Of a stretch of 64,000 bases of DNA, positions 1-10,435 are shown in pieces. Made by a program: the position numbers and the translations under genes. Positions within the stretch are counted from its first letter, which is position 1. Each line of letters starts with the position of its first letter. The stretch spans positions 3,455,001 through 3,519,000 of the forward strand of contig JBBBDQ010000403.1 in the NCBI GenBank assembly GCA_037127315.1. Direction: 5' to 3'. This DNA is from Ascarosepion bandense. Its lineage: Eukaryota > Mollusca > Cephalopoda > Sepiida > Sepiidae. The notes under the pieces are model-generated. The model was not told the DNA's origin and did no database searches. It saw nothing but the letters and a program-made list of their open reading frames with translations.

Positions 1-180
1 AAAACAACTGCTTCTTCTTGTTCTACGAGTCAAACTTTATTTAATATCCTTCAGTCATTTTTCTTATTCCAAACGTTTATGAATTTGACAACAGCTCATG
101 AATGATTGAACAATCAGATACTCTTAAATTTGAAACAAGAAAAAGTAAAACTTCTAATTTAAACTTTCTAATAAGAGCAC

Positions 181-731
181 TGATGTGTGTTGTGGTGTAA
201 TGGATATTGACTCAAGGAGAAATTGGAGAGTTGAGTTCAAATTTCAGTTGAATTCATTGCATTCACTTATGCACAAATACCCTTGAAAAAGGTATAAATC
301 TATCTCTTCTTTCTCCAACTCTGTTTGGGTTGAAAGGACAGATTGGGTTCTGTAGCCTTTGTTGGCAACCAATCTACCGCAGAAAGAAATGGCAATCTAC
401 TGCAAGAAAATCTTCCGCGTCCTGAGTCCTGGTTTGAAAGAGACATGATTGCCTAAGTGCGTATTTCACTTAACTAACTGATATGAATGAAAGGATTGAA
501 TAGCAGGACAGATTTGGTTCTATTGGCAACCAGTCTACTGCAGAAAGAAATGACAATTTCTGTTGGAAAATCTTCTGTCTAGTCACTCATGTCTCTTTTA
601 AGACATGATTGCCCAAGTGTGTATTTCACTTAACTAACTGATATGAATTAAAGGATTGAATAGCAGGACAGATTTGGTTCTCTTTTAAGACATGATTGCC
701 CAAGTGTGAATAGCACTTAACTGACTGACTG
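181..731 (+). mobile_element. tRNA-derived SINE with repeated 3' part
   Basis: An A-box-like TGGTGTAATGG lies at 193-203 and a B-box-like GAGTTCAAATT at 233-243, as in a tRNA-type pol III promoter. The body (ATTCATTGCATTCACTTATG onward) is shared with the SINEs near 33.4, 42.3, 53.1, 53.8 and 60.0 kb. The 3' part, from the GACAGATT motif to the CACTTAACTAACTG end, is present three times (about 345-480, 500-650, 660-731). The whole unit is bounded by the 11-bp direct repeat AATAAGAGCAC at 170-180 and 732-742, a classic target-site duplication, so the repeats belong to one insertion. Confidence 0.85.
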
Positions 732-742
732 AATAAGAGCAC

Positions 743-1008
743 AAATTGAGCTAGCACTTGCCTATGGAAGGGAACAAAGAAAGTGAGAAGAAAGTATGAA
801 TGAAACAAAGACTGCAATGAAACAGAATGCATGTTTGTTAGCAAAAGTCCGAGCCCAACAGAAAATTTCAAACTGGGGATACTCAACCCAAACAAGTATA
901 AAAATTTAAATATCTGGGAAGTCTTTTATCCGTGGATAGAAAATGCAACATTGAGATTTTAAGGTGCATTTGGATAATCAGAGATTTATTCCAAAAGCTA
1001 AGCACAGT
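743..1008 (+). mobile_element. RTE-type LINE copy 1, left half
   Basis: This aligns by eye with the region 5' of the C-terminal domain in the RTE copies at 28.6 and 34.5 kb (KTEC-like residues, then the AATATCTGGGAAG block). It is frameshifted throughout. It continues at 1506 after a 5S-tRNA SINE insertion; the flanks ATTAACAAACA at 1009-1019 and 1495-1505 are the target-site duplication. Confidence 0.7.
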
Positions 1009-1019
1009 ATTAACAAACA

Positions 1020-1494
1020 AGCTTACGGCATATCACATTGAATACTACGGTTCTTGTTTGATCACCGAAGTTAAGCAACGTTGATGCTGGTCATTACTTA
1101 GATGGGTGACCGCTTGGGAAACCATGCGCTGTAAGCATTCAGTGACGGATGTGCGTTGTGGTACAGTGAATATCGGCTTGGAAAGAGAAATCGGTGAGTC
1201 GAGTTCGAATTCCAGTTGAATACCCTGCATTCACTTAAGCACTGTTACCCTTGGGAAAAGTATTAATCCGTCCCTTCCCTCCAGTTATGGGTTAAATAAC
1301 AGGGTAGGAGGCAACCCATCTAGTGTTGGTGTCACAATAAAAACACCCTTGGTATCCCTAGTGAAGCATCAAGTATTCAGTTATTTGACAAGATTATGAA
1401 TTTCGCTACAAAAACTGCACCAGGGTTCCAGATGCACAGGATATACTGGAGAGGTGTAGTGAGTTCTATCTCGGCCAATGGCCACAAGATGACA
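1020..1494 (+). mobile_element. 5S rRNA/tRNA chimeric SINE inserted in RTE copy 1
   Basis: The element starts exactly with a 5S rRNA-like head (1021-1136: GCTTACGGC start, AAGTTAAGCAACGTTGA A-box region, TTAGATGGGTGACCGC C-box region, GCTGTAAGC end). A linker GTGACGGATGTGCG joins it to a tRNA-like body with a degraded A box (TGGTACAGTG) and the B box GAGTTCGAATTCC. The body runs to about 1312 (GGGTTAAATAACAGGGTAGG). The tail at 1313-1494 (GGCAACCCATCTAGTGTTGG onward) is unlike that of the copies at 4.1 and 23.3 kb. Flanking 11-bp direct repeats, ATTAACAAACA, mark a single retroposition. Confidence 0.85.
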
Positions 1495-1505
1495 ATTAAC
1501 AAACA

Positions 1506-1845
1506 GAAAAAAAGTACTGAACTGTTACGTGATATTTATCCTCTTATATGGCAGTGAATGCTCGACAATCTCCTCAGAGATGAAGAAGAAACTTGAATCA
1601 ACAGAAATGTGGTCCTACAGAAAGATACTTTGGATAACATGGACAGAAACAGTCGTGGTTTTAGAGAAACTGGAAACAAAAAAAATACTTATACTTAAAG
1701 AGACAGTTGAAGTTTCTGCAGAACATAATGAGAAAGAAAGGCTTGGAAAATCTGATACTCACAGAACAAAAAGATGGATAGAGAAAAACAGTGCATAAGA
1801 TACTTGATAGGCTTGAGTATATATTACAGGGTTTGGGAGAAATAG
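1506..1845 (+). pseudogene. RTE-type LINE copy 1, C-terminal remnant
   Basis: An 89-residue open frame (1529-1798) has the tail typical of RTE/BovB-clade reverse transcriptases: YGSECSTISSEMKKKLEST, EMWSYRKILWITWTE, then a degenerate LKFLGH region. Sibling copies in this window keep WFYRRMLRISWTEH and LILTGQIEGKRDRGKQ at the same places. The product would have been the C-terminal domain of an ORF2-like protein. Frameshifts and truncation make it non-functional. Confidence 0.75.
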
Positions 1846-2084
1846 CAAAAAGACACAATTAATTAAGTGCTATAAGAGGCATGAAGATGTAATGGAGCCT
1901 GAAGGATGTTGGTATATAAAGAATGTATCTGGGGAATTTATGATGCAATATCATCTTCTGCCTCCTTAATTCTTTTTTTCTTTTATTGACCTCTCTCCTT
2001 AATAATATTTTTTTTTCTTAGATTCTTTCACACACTGGAAGCCCATTACGTCTTAGAGGCTTTGGGGAGAAATGATTGAAAAAA
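1846..2084. other. AT-rich DNA, no feature seen
   Basis: This spacer between two RTE copies contains T-rich tracts and no recognisable repeat or coding frame. Confidence 0.5.
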
Positions 2085-3151
2085 GAAAGTGTTTTAACAG
2101 ATGACAGAAAATGCAACACTGAAATCTGAAAATGCATTTGAATAGCAAAAAATGCTTTCCTAAAGCTAAGCAACATATTAAGAAACAGGAAAATGTCATT
2201 GGAGTACTGAACTGTTATGTAATATCAGTCCTTCTGTATGGCAGTGAATACTGGATAATCTCCTCTCAGATGAAGAAGAGACTTAAAGTAACAAAAACAA
2301 AGAAAAGAGTACTAAACTGTTATGTAGTATCAATCCTCCTATATAAAAATGCCTTCCAAAAGCTAAGCAACATATTAAGAAACAGGAAAATGTCATTGGA
2401 GTACTGAACTGTTATGTAATATCAGTCCTTCTGTATGGCAGTGAATACTGGATAATCTCCTCTCAGATGAAGAAGAGACTTAAAGTAACAAAAACAAAGA
2501 AAAGAGTACTAAACTGCTATGCAGTATAAGATCCTCTATATAAAAAATGCCTTCCAAAAGCTAAGCAACATATTAAGAAACAGAAAAATTTTGTTGGAAA
2601 CAAAAAATAAAAGAGTACTGAACTGTTATGTAATATTAGTCCTTCTATATGACAGTAAATCATAGTAACAGAAACAAAGAGAAGTGTACTGAACTGCTTT
2701 GCAGTATAAGATCCTCTATATAAAAAATGCCTTCCAAAAGCTAAGCAACACATTGAGAAACAGAAAAATTTGATTAGAAACAAAAAAGAGTACTGAACTG
2801 TTTTGTAATATCAGTCCTTCTGTAGGGCAGTGAATGCTGGATAACCTCCTCTCAGCTGAAGAAGAGACTTAAAGCAACTGAAATGTTCTACAGAAGGATG
2901 TTGAGAATGGATGGATATGTGAAAAAACACTTATAGTTAACATCAGGAAGAGATAGCTTAAATTTATAGGGCACATAATCTGAAAAGCGAGTTTGGAAAA
3001 TTTGATATTCACAAGACCTTGAAGGTAAGAGGGACAAAAAAAAAAACAATGTATAACCTAGTGAGCTTGAGTAAATGGATGGCAGAACAAGGTTTAGGAG
3101 AGACTTAAAGCAACAAATGTTCTACAGAAGGATGCTGTGAATATCATTAAC
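2085..3151 (+). mobile_element. RTE-type LINE copy 2, internally repeated
   Basis: RTE sequence resembles the 28.6-kb copy (GAAAATGCAACACTGAAATC, then CTAAGCAACATATTAAGAAA). The segment from the AAAGCTAAG motif to the GATGAAGAAGAGACTTAAAG motif is repeated: AAAGCTAAG starts at 2162, 2358, 2557 and 2737, giving periods of 196, 199 and 180 bp. The last unit continues into the C-terminal part (CTTATAGTTAACATCAGGAAG, GGCACATAATC, GAAAATTTGATATTCACAAG). Coding capacity is lost. An LTR-like insert interrupts the copy at 3157-3637. Confidence 0.7.
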
Positions 3152-3156
3152 CAAAT

Positions 3157-3637
3157 GTAATATAGCAATCTGGCCCCAACCAAGGAAGTGATGCAAGCGA
3201 TGGTGTTTTCCATCCGTGAAGGGGGCGGCGAACGACAAGACAGGTGTTTGTGAAATACATCCTGTCGAGGCCGGAGCGGATGTCATTTTGACCTTATTTC
3301 CGACAGCGGCGGAAATGGCTACAGAGGCAAACAGATCAGGTGCCTCTTAGAATTACGTGGACGTGCGTGGGCGAGGCAAAAAACCGGAAGGAAAGTCCCG
3401 GTTCTAGAGGACTATATAAAGACCTCAACACACGGATTCGCCAGTAGCAGAGAACGGCCGGTGGAAGCAGAGAGAGACAACACAGGCAGACTACACTCCC
3501 GTCAGCCATTCTATATGCGCCCTCACCCTCCCGTTCTCTATTCCACACAGTTCGTCGTCATTAATAAAAATATAACCTTATATTTTTATATATACGTGTT
3601 TGTTGTTTTGTCGTCATACGGCGATATATAACATACG
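3157..3637 (+). mobile_element. Candidate solo LTR or LTR-like insert
   Basis: A 481-bp block of much higher GC than its surroundings interrupts RTE copy 2 and is flanked by the 5-bp repeat CAAAT (3152-3156, 3638-3642). It holds a TATA box (TATATAAAG near 3413) and, about 150 bp downstream, AATAAA at 3563, the order expected of an LTR. With these flanks the ends are not clean TG...CA (it begins GTAATATAGC), so the LTR call is provisional. No coding sequence is convincing. Confidence 0.5.
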
Positions 3638-3642
3638 CAAAT

Positions 3643-3850
3643 ATGTGAGTAACATTAGAGATAAAAGGAAACCAAAATGAAAGACACTTATAGTTAAGAT
3701 TAAAAAGAGACAGGTGAAATTTACTGGGTGCATAATGAGGAAAGAGTGCTTGGAAAATTTGATATTCACAAGACCTTGACTGTAAGGGGGACAGAAGAAA
3801 ATAATGCATGACCTAAATAACAAGTAAATTGATAAGGTAGAACAAGGGAT
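3643..3850 (+). mobile_element. RTE-type LINE copy 2, 3' remainder
   Basis: The copy resumes after the insert at ATGTGAGTAACATTAGAG, matching the SNDEVLE region of intact relatives, then repeats the GACACTTATAGTTAAGAT, GGTGCATAATGAGG and GGAAAATTTGATATTCACAA blocks. It ends near a degenerate tail. No open frame of note. Confidence 0.6.
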
Positions 3851-3924
3851 ATCTTTTTGCTATCTTTCATGTATTAGCGTCATTAAAATCTACAAATATT
3901 AACAATGAAAAGTCTGTAAAGATC

Positions 3925-4100
3925 TCTAGTTATAAATTTTTCTTTAATATTCACAGAAAGAATTTAAAAATCTATGTGCAAAAGTAGTATAAGAAAAGTC
4001 TTTTGGAAAATATCATTTATCTATAGAGTATTTATCAATTATGTTCCTTAGAATTTAAGACATTATAAAAAGGATATTTAAGTCAGTTTGGAACTGAATG
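3925..4100 (+). repeat. Left 176-bp direct repeat flanking a SINE
   Basis: From TCTAGTTATAAATTTTTC to CAGTTTGGAACTGAATG this segment matches 4578-4755 with only scattered mismatches and small indels. It ends at the first base of the SINE tail. Confidence 0.85.
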
Positions 4101-4577
4101 TTGGTTTGGTTGGTTTGTTTTTTATGGTATATCAACCCCAGCAGGTCATTTATTGCCAACTAAATTTTTATTTATTTATTGTTGGTAATACTTTTTTCTT
4201 TTAACAATTTATTGCTGTTTCTATATAAGTTTTATGTCTAGTAATACTTTTTCTTTTCGAGTATCAAGATTCATTGGGATTTGTTATTAAGGGCATGGTC
4301 CCCAAGTCCTACCCTGTTATTTAACCCATTAATACCTTTCCCAAGGGTACCAGTGCTTAATTGAATGCAGAGCATTCAACTGGAATTCGAACTTGGCTCA
4401 CCGATTTCTCTTTCCGAGCCGATATCTACTGCACTTCAACACACATCCGTCACTAAATGCTTATAACACCTGGTATTCTCAAGTGGTCACCCATCTAAGT
4501 ACTGACCAGGCTCAACATTGCTTAACTTTGGTGATTGAGTGAGAACCGGTGTATTCAACGTGATATGGCCGTAAGCC
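4101..4577 (-). mobile_element. 5S rRNA/tRNA chimeric SINE
   Basis: On the minus strand it starts at 4577 with a 5S-like head (GGCTTACGGCCATATCACG; GTTAAGCAATGTTGAGCCTG; TACTTAGATGGGTGACCAC). A linker and a tRNA-like body follow, with B-box-like GAGTTCGAATTCC seen in reverse near 4385-4397 (one base off). The tail has the AACAAATCCCAATGAATC module found also in the 23.3-kb copy and ends in a CAAACC-rich run. It is bounded exactly by the 177-bp direct repeats 3925-4100 and 4578-4755. Confidence 0.85.
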
Positions 4578-4755
4578 TCTAGTTATAAATTTTCTTTAAT
4601 ATTCACAGAAAGATTTTAAAAATGTATGTGCAAAAGTAGTATCAGAAAAGGGTTTTTTAGGAAAATACCATGTGTCTATAGAGTATTTATCAATTTTGTT
4701 CCTTAATATTTAAGACATTATAAAAAGGATATTTAAGTCAGTTTGGGACTGAATG
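4578..4755 (+). repeat. Right 178-bp direct repeat flanking a SINE
   Basis: Second copy of 3925-4100. It begins immediately after the 5' end of the 5S head (GTAAGCC|TCTAGTTAT). Confidence 0.85.
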
Positions 4756-4927
4756 TAAAATTGAGTATAAGAATCAATATTATTATTTCTAATGTCATTT
4801 CTTCTATTGTTAATGATCTTAAAGTTATTCATAATATCATTACGTAAATTGTTTTACTCCTAATGTCATAATTTCTGTTATGTTATTTCAATATTTACTA
4901 TCATGATATTATTCCTAGTGTCATTAA
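4756..4927. repeat. Degenerate AT-rich minisatellite
   Basis: Loose repetition of ATTATTTCTAATGTCATT-like and GTTATTCATAATATC-like strings, period not fixed. The same material continues at 5175-5398 and 6416-6810, so the LINE copies between are probably insertions into one array. Confidence 0.5.
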
Positions 4928-5174
4928 ATGTCAATACTCATCTCTTGACCACTTGACTCTAGTTCTTTCTTCACCAGCCTGTATATCCTTTCCTTTCTCT
5001 CCACCTTTGCAACTGTCATCACACCTGTATTCCCATCCTTCTCTTGCTCCTTTCTAACTGGTTCGTCTCTCTCTCCTCTCTTCTCTCTCTTCTATCTAAT
5101 TTTTAATCTTATGTAGCCCCCTGCACATCAGTTGCATTACCGCCTTGCTCGGGGTGATACGATTAAAAAAAAAA
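4928..5174 (+). mobile_element. LINE-A 3' UTR fragment
   Basis: The segment runs from TGTCAATACTCATCTCTTGA to the conserved family end GCCTTGCTCGGGGTGATACG plus an A-rich tail. It belongs to the 3' UTR type with TTTCTCTCCACCTTTGCAAC, also seen at 60.3 kb. Only the 3' end was copied, as expected of 5'-truncated target-primed reverse transcription. Confidence 0.8.
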
Positions 5175-5398
5175 TTAATTATGCTGTTATTATTGCCAAT
5201 GTACTTATTTCTGTTGTTATTTCCATAATTAATCCTTATGATATTATTTCTATTTTTAATTTTCTTGTCATTATAACCATTGTTATTCTAAATGCATTTA
5301 ATTCATTTGTTATTTCATCTGTTATTATTACTCATAATGTAATAATTTCTATTGTTATTTTTCGTCATATCATTTTATCTATTATCTTTAATTCCATT
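5175..5398. repeat. Degenerate AT-rich minisatellite, middle part
   Basis: Repeated TGTTATTATT, CCATAATTAATCCTTATG and similar strings continue the array left of the LINE fragment. The long open frame across it arises from composition, not coding. Confidence 0.45.
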
Positions 5399-5556
5399 GC
5401 TCATTACTTTCACAGCTTCTGCTCCAATGAACTAAGCTCACTGGTGCCCCCCTATAAATGAATTTCCTCGAGCCACAAGATTAGCAACTAGGTCCCACCC
5501 TTTTACTGTGAAACCAATAAAATGTAAATGCAAATTCTACTCCACCAGAATGAAGC
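5399..5556 (+). mobile_element. LINE-A short internal fragment
   Basis: The segment encodes remnants of HSFCSNELSSLVPPYK, then residues similar to TRATRLATRSHPFTVKPI. It duplicates the part of the neighbouring copy at 5968-6100 and stops abruptly, so this is a rearranged or separate truncated copy. Confidence 0.7.
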
Positions 5557-5569
5557 TGCTATTTATTAA

Positions 5570-6413
5570 GGATCACCTACAATAACTCCTACCCCACATT
5601 AACATGGATCAGGCTTCTTTCCCTGAAAGCAAAACACTGCACCTCCTCGGATTAACTCTCATATCAGACCTCAAGAGTAATAAATATATATAATCCATAG
5701 CTAAACATGCTGCTAAGAGAGTCAGTTCTCTGTGTAGGGCCAAGAAGTTTTTCTCATCCAAAAAATCCTGCACATTAACAAATCTACCATCCACCCGTGC
5801 ATTGAATATTGCTGTCATATCTGGTTGGGTATTCCTGCTATCCACCTAGGTGTCCTTGACCAAATCCAATGGAGAATCTGTAATGTGATCGATCCTGACT
5901 TGGCAGCTAGCATACAGTTGCTTTCTCGCCGACACAGTGTGGCTTCCTTGTGTCTCTTCTACAGATACTTTCACAGCTTCTGCTCCGATGAACTTAGCTC
6001 ACTGATACCCCCTATACATGAATTTACTCGAGCCACAAGATTAGCAACTAGGTCCCACCCTTTTACTTTGAAACCAATAAATTGTAAATGCAAATTCTAC
6101 TCCAGCAGCTTCTTCTCTCGCACTTCCTGCCTGTGGAATTCTCTTCTGTTTACTTGCTTTCCTGACAGCTACAATCTTCAAGAATTCAAATTTAAAGTCA
6201 ATAATCATCTCCTATCTCACTAACTTGCATCCTCTCTCTCTCATGCTCCTTTCTTTGTCCACTCCATTCTCATCAGTATTCTCATCCTTCTCCTACCCTC
6301 TTCCTGACACCCCCAGTAACCTGTTACTCTTTTTCATAACTTTCCTCCTATGTAACCCCCTGCTCAACAGTGGCAGTAAAATGCCTTGCTTGGGGTGACA
6401 TAATTATTAAAAA
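5570..6413 (+). mobile_element. LINE-A copy, C-terminal coding region and 3' end
   Basis: Coding remnants in several frames follow the family order: LLPHINMDQ, a TLHLLGLTL segment, SIAKHAAKRVSSLCRAKKFF, then (5825-6223) NVIDPDLAASIQLLSRRHS, VASLCLFYRYFHSFCSDELS, TRATRLATRSHPFTLKPI, TSCLWNSLLFTCFPDSYN and KVNNHLLSH. These are the thumb and C-terminal domains of a non-LTR reverse transcriptase of the jockey/CR1 kind. Stops and frameshifts break it. The 3' UTR type (TTGCATCCTCTCTCTCTC) is shared with 41.4 and 55.5 kb. It ends GCCTTGCTTGGGGTGACATA plus an A-rich tail. Confidence 0.85.
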
Positions 6414-6415
6414 AA

Positions 6416-6810
6416 AATAATATGATTATATTTCATTGTCAATATTTCTATCATTGTTATTCCTAATTAAATAATTATGTCTCTTTTCTATTGTTACTTT
6501 TTTAAAAAGTTATTCTTCCTAATGTTCTTTTTTACTACTGTTATTATTCCTAAACATATTAAACATATTATTAATAATGCAAAGAAATTATGAGAGAAAC
6601 AATGATTATTCTTTTTATTATTATCAACATTGTTATTATACTTGGTCTTCATTTTAAATGTAATTATATGTATTGGTATTGTCTTTATTGTTTCAATTTA
6701 TAAGTTCACAATTTCTACTGTTAGTATTTCCTTTGATTATTCCTAAAACCATTATTTCAATATTCATCATTTATCTTGTTATTATTCATAATAATCTTTT
6801 TCATTTCCTT
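6416..6810. repeat. Degenerate AT-rich minisatellite, right part
   Basis: Continuation of the repeated ATTGTTATTCCTAAT-like material on the far side of the LINE copies. Nothing coding. Confidence 0.45.
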
Positions 6811-7059
6811 GTAGAAACAGCACAGGGAACGATGGAGACAAAAATGAAGTAAGCATCTTTCAATTTAAATTTTGTTGTTAATTTATGTGTTGACACGAAT
6901 GAACAAAAAGATTAGAGTGGCTAAGGCAACAATAACAATTCTTGCAAATTAAGAGTTTATACTTTCATCATATTTTCAGTCTGAAAATTCAGTTTGTAAA
7001 ATAATTTATATTTGAATAAACTGAATGTAATTAATATATTTACGTATAGTTTTGTGATA

Positions 7060-7680
7060 ATTTAAAAAAGTGATTGACGAAGCTTTATGTAATAAAAATG
7101 AATACAAAAGTCAATACAAATCAAACATTAAGAATAATGGTTGATAAAATCATCCAATAAAAAATGAAAATAGTTTATTAAAAAATCAATAATAAAAAAT
7201 TAATGAAAATGGCTGAAAATCCTTTTTCTAATAAAAATGAAAATGACAATAAATAATAGTAAAAATTAATAACAATGACAGACAATGCCTCTTCTGATAA
7301 AAATTAAAATAAATATTAGGAAAAAAATGAATAATAATGGCTGACAATGTTTTATCTGATAAAAAAATGAAGATGAAAGTCAATTAAATATTAAAATAAT
7401 GGTTTACAATGCTTAATCTAATAAACAATGAAAATAGATATTGATAAAAATAAATATTGGTTGACAAGACATCATTGAATAAAATGTGTTAAAAAAGATG
7501 ATGAAAGTAAATAACAGAAAATTTATAGCAATGGATGACGATGCTTTCTCAAAAAATTAGCAATGAAAGCAAATATTAAAAATAATTACTAATAATGGGT
7601 GATAAGGCTTGATTGAACAAAAAATTGAAGGTAAAAGTACATACTAATCAAAATTAATAATAAAAGTTGACAGCACTTTA
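7060..7680. repeat. Degenerate minisatellite, about 75-bp period
   Basis: About eight imperfect units, each with a landmark like AATGGCTGACAATGCTTTAT followed by CTGATAAAAATGAAAAT-like sequence. Spacing varies and divergence is high, so the array is old. The strip before it (6811-7059) has no feature. Confidence 0.6.
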
Positions 7681-8048
7681 TCAGTATAGCCCGGCATTGT
7701 TCGGGTTTAATGAAAGCTTTAAAACTAATCCATGGTCCAGGAGCTCAGACTATTTGGATGTTGGTATGAAAGACTAAAAAGCTATAGTTGTTTCCAGTTA
7801 AAGCGAAACTGTAGACTGAAAAAAAAATGAATGGATGTAAGTCAAATTTTGATTTCTTGGTATGGATATCAAATAAGTTTTTTTCATCGTAAACTGAATT
7901 TTGAAGGCTAAATAAGTACTTTGAGTAAATAGTATCATGGCTGAGACTAAGAACTACAATTATGCCTACTTAGAGCCAAACCCGAAGCAAAAACTGAAAT
8001 AAAAGGGCTGAAAAAATACAGACATACAGGCAGATAAACACATCTTGC

Positions 8049-8090
<42 letters not shown>

Positions 8091-8386
8091 CGATTTTCTG
8101 CACTATTGTAAGAAATGCAACCTTGAACTTCTGAATATCTTTTCTTATGTCTTTGTCTATGAGTGTATCAAATTTGATTAAAATCGGACCACTCCTTCTA
8201 TAACCCGATTTTTTTGATTATCGATTTTCGATATTTATCGGGGATACCTCGACACAAAACCTAGCTAAGAACACTCGCAGACGCTTATAGTACAACTGTG
8301 TAAATTTTCAAGAAAATCTATAGGTAACGGACACACACACACAGACAGACACACACATGCAGAGACAAAGTTCCATTTATAAAATA

Positions 8387-8417
<31 letters not shown>

Positions 8418-8625
8418 TCATTGCGTTTCACTACGGACAAGAAATCCTATTATGCATGATATGATTATGGTATAACGATTTCATGCACGAACATTTGCAG
8501 ACGCTTATAGTACAACTGTGTATATTTTCAAGAAAATTGGTTCAGCCGTTTCGGAGTCTATAGGTAATGGACACACACACACAGACAAAGTTCCATTTAT
8601 AAATAAATTTAGGTTAGATAAAAGG
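7681..8625 (-). mobile_element. Helitron-like repeat, 3' unit plus two 5' segments
   Basis: It is homologous to the three units at 42.96-44.59 kb. Read on the minus strand it ends with a short hairpin (CCCGAACAATGCCGGG) and CTATACTG. Inside lie a TA tract (8051-8087), a region with CGATAATCGAAAATCG-type inverted motifs (8190-8240), and ends rich in GTCTGTGTGTGTG. A second partial 5' segment follows at 8420-8625. The subterminal 3' hairpin and GTCTGTGTG-rich 5' ends recall non-autonomous Helitrons, but a conserved CTRR end could not be fixed. Confidence 0.45.
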
Positions 8626-9084
8626 TAGATGTAAATTAAATACTAATTAATTTTGGTTAATATAGATTAACTGCCTGATTGGTTTTGGTTTTTTGTTGCA
8701 TAATATTGACGGGTTGTCTGAATTATTTTGTTTAAAAGGAACATTTTTTGCTTTGTTTTTTACAGTTCTATTTTGTCTTGTATCCTTTAAGCTAATCTCC
8801 ATCTTCTCATTGCTTAAAAATGCATTGATAGATTTGTCGAATTACGTTTTCTTTTCATTTTTTTACATTTCTTTGTTAAGTCTGAACAGTGTTTTTTGTG
8901 GCTAAGTTTTTTTCTAATTCAGTTTTATTCACATTATAGACATTTTCAATAAAGCACTAGAAGAGTAGAAATCTTATTTCTTTAAGTGTCCCCCATTGGA
9001 AGAACATTTATCTTTGGATAATATAAGTTTAGATCTTAGAATTAGCATTTTGAACGTTTTCTCTCAGTTATCTTCTATAAAATA
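8626..9084. other. AT-rich DNA, no feature seen
   Basis: The T-rich sequence includes a 70-codon open frame (8693-8905) of mostly F, L and S, with no recognisable domain. Confidence 0.5.
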
Positions 9085-9222
9085 AATCTGCCTACATACA
9101 CATTGATCAACCAATAAAAATCTACCTATGTATACATTAATCAACCAATGAAAATCTGCCTACATACACATTGATCAACCAATGAAAATCTGCCTATGTA
9201 CACATTGATCAACCAATGAAAT
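9085..9222 (+). repeat. 34-bp minisatellite, four units
   Basis: Units start at 9088, 9122, 9156 and 9190, each near CTGCCTACATACACATTG followed by ATCAACCAATGAAAAT. Differences between units are single bases. 9223-9620 beyond it shows no feature. Confidence 0.85.
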
Positions 9223-9624
9223 TGAAAATGGAATATGCATCACTAAGGGTAGTTTTAACGAGCACCACAACCTGCAATGAATCTAAAAGCTAAACGTAAA
9301 AACTCAATTTATATTCTTAAATAGCCATGTCAGATTTAGCCTTTTATTTGGCTCCTACACAGGGTGTCAAACTCATTTAAAAATATCTAGACTGTCAGCA
9401 GTATGCAATTGCTTTCTCTCATATTGATAGTTAAAGACAACAGAGTACAGCAGGTCGATTTTGAAATTGTATTGTATGCAATTTAAAAGTTGGGGTATGA
9501 CATAATAAATAAAACCATACTAAATCCTTACTGCCTTTTGAGGAAACAAGTTTAAAGAGTGAGTTTAGGTGAAAAAGTGTAGCGTTGGAATATCATTTCA
9601 GTAATCAGTGAAAAGCTTTATTTT

Positions 9625-10435
9625 TTTAAAATCATTTCACCCTAAGCAAAGCAGTACTGCCACTGGTGTGCAGGGGACTACATAAGAGGAGAGTTAAAGG
9701 TTACATAGAAGTAGAGTGATGAGAAAAAGGAACTGGTTACAGGGAGTGTCAGAGAATGAACATGAAAAGGATAGGAATACTGGTGTGAAGAGAGTCGCAT
9801 GAGAGTAGAGTGAAAAGAGAGAAGAACAAGATACAGAGAGTGTTAGGGAAAGGATAAAACAAGGATGGATGTCAAGGGGATAAGAGGTGGCAACTGACAT
9901 TGCATTTAAACTCTTGGAGGTTGTAGCTATCACGAAAGCAAGTACACGGAAGGGAGTTCCTCAGGCGAGAAGTGCGAGAAAAGAAGCTGTTAGAGTAGAA
10001 GTGGCTGCTGCATTTGGTTGTTTTGACTAAAAGAGTGGGACCTTGTTGCCAGTCTGGTTGCTCAAGTAAATTCTTGCAGAGGAGGCAGCAGAGTCAAAGC
10101 CATGAAAATATTTGTAGAAGAGACAGAGGGAAGCCACATCTCATCAGTGAGAACGTGGCTGGAGTTGAACTACTAGGTCAGGACTAATTACATTGCAGAC
10201 TTTCCTCTGAATCCTGTCAAGATCTATGAGATGAATAGCAGGGGTGTCCAACCAGATATGACAACAATATTCAATGCATGGGCGCATGGTTGATTTGTAT
10301 ATGTGCATGATGGACTCAGGCAAGAAAAACTTCCCGACCTGACACAGTACCCCAACCTTTCTAGCAGTAGATTTAGTTATTGATTCCATTTGAGGTTGGA
10401 AGTGACAGTGAGGAGGGGAGACACGGTGTATTACT
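9625..10435 (-). mobile_element. LINE-A copy
   Basis: The reverse-strand 3' end is at 9627 (complement of CCTTGCTTAGGGTGAAATG). The coding remnant at 10144-10435 reads ESITKSTARKVGVLCQVGKF, PESIMHIYKSTMRPCIEYCC, IHLIDLDRIQRKVCNVISPD, and the rest of the C-terminal domain lies in other frames down to about 9900. The family normally has WSGAPA where this has WLDTPA. Upstream of 10435 the sequence stops matching the family. Confidence 0.8.

Noticed and set aside
3336..3548. 70-codon minus-strand frame in the GC-rich insert
   Set aside because: Antisense to an LTR-like element with TATA and AATAAA signals; GC-rich DNA has fewer stops by chance.
8693..8905. 70-codon hydrophobic frame that looks like a small membrane protein
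   Set aside because: T-rich DNA yields F/L/S-rich frames by chance; no neighbouring signal and no repeat elsewhere.
9085..9222. CRISPR-like array of 34-bp repeats
   Set aside because: Units are contiguous with no spacers, and the context is eukaryotic.
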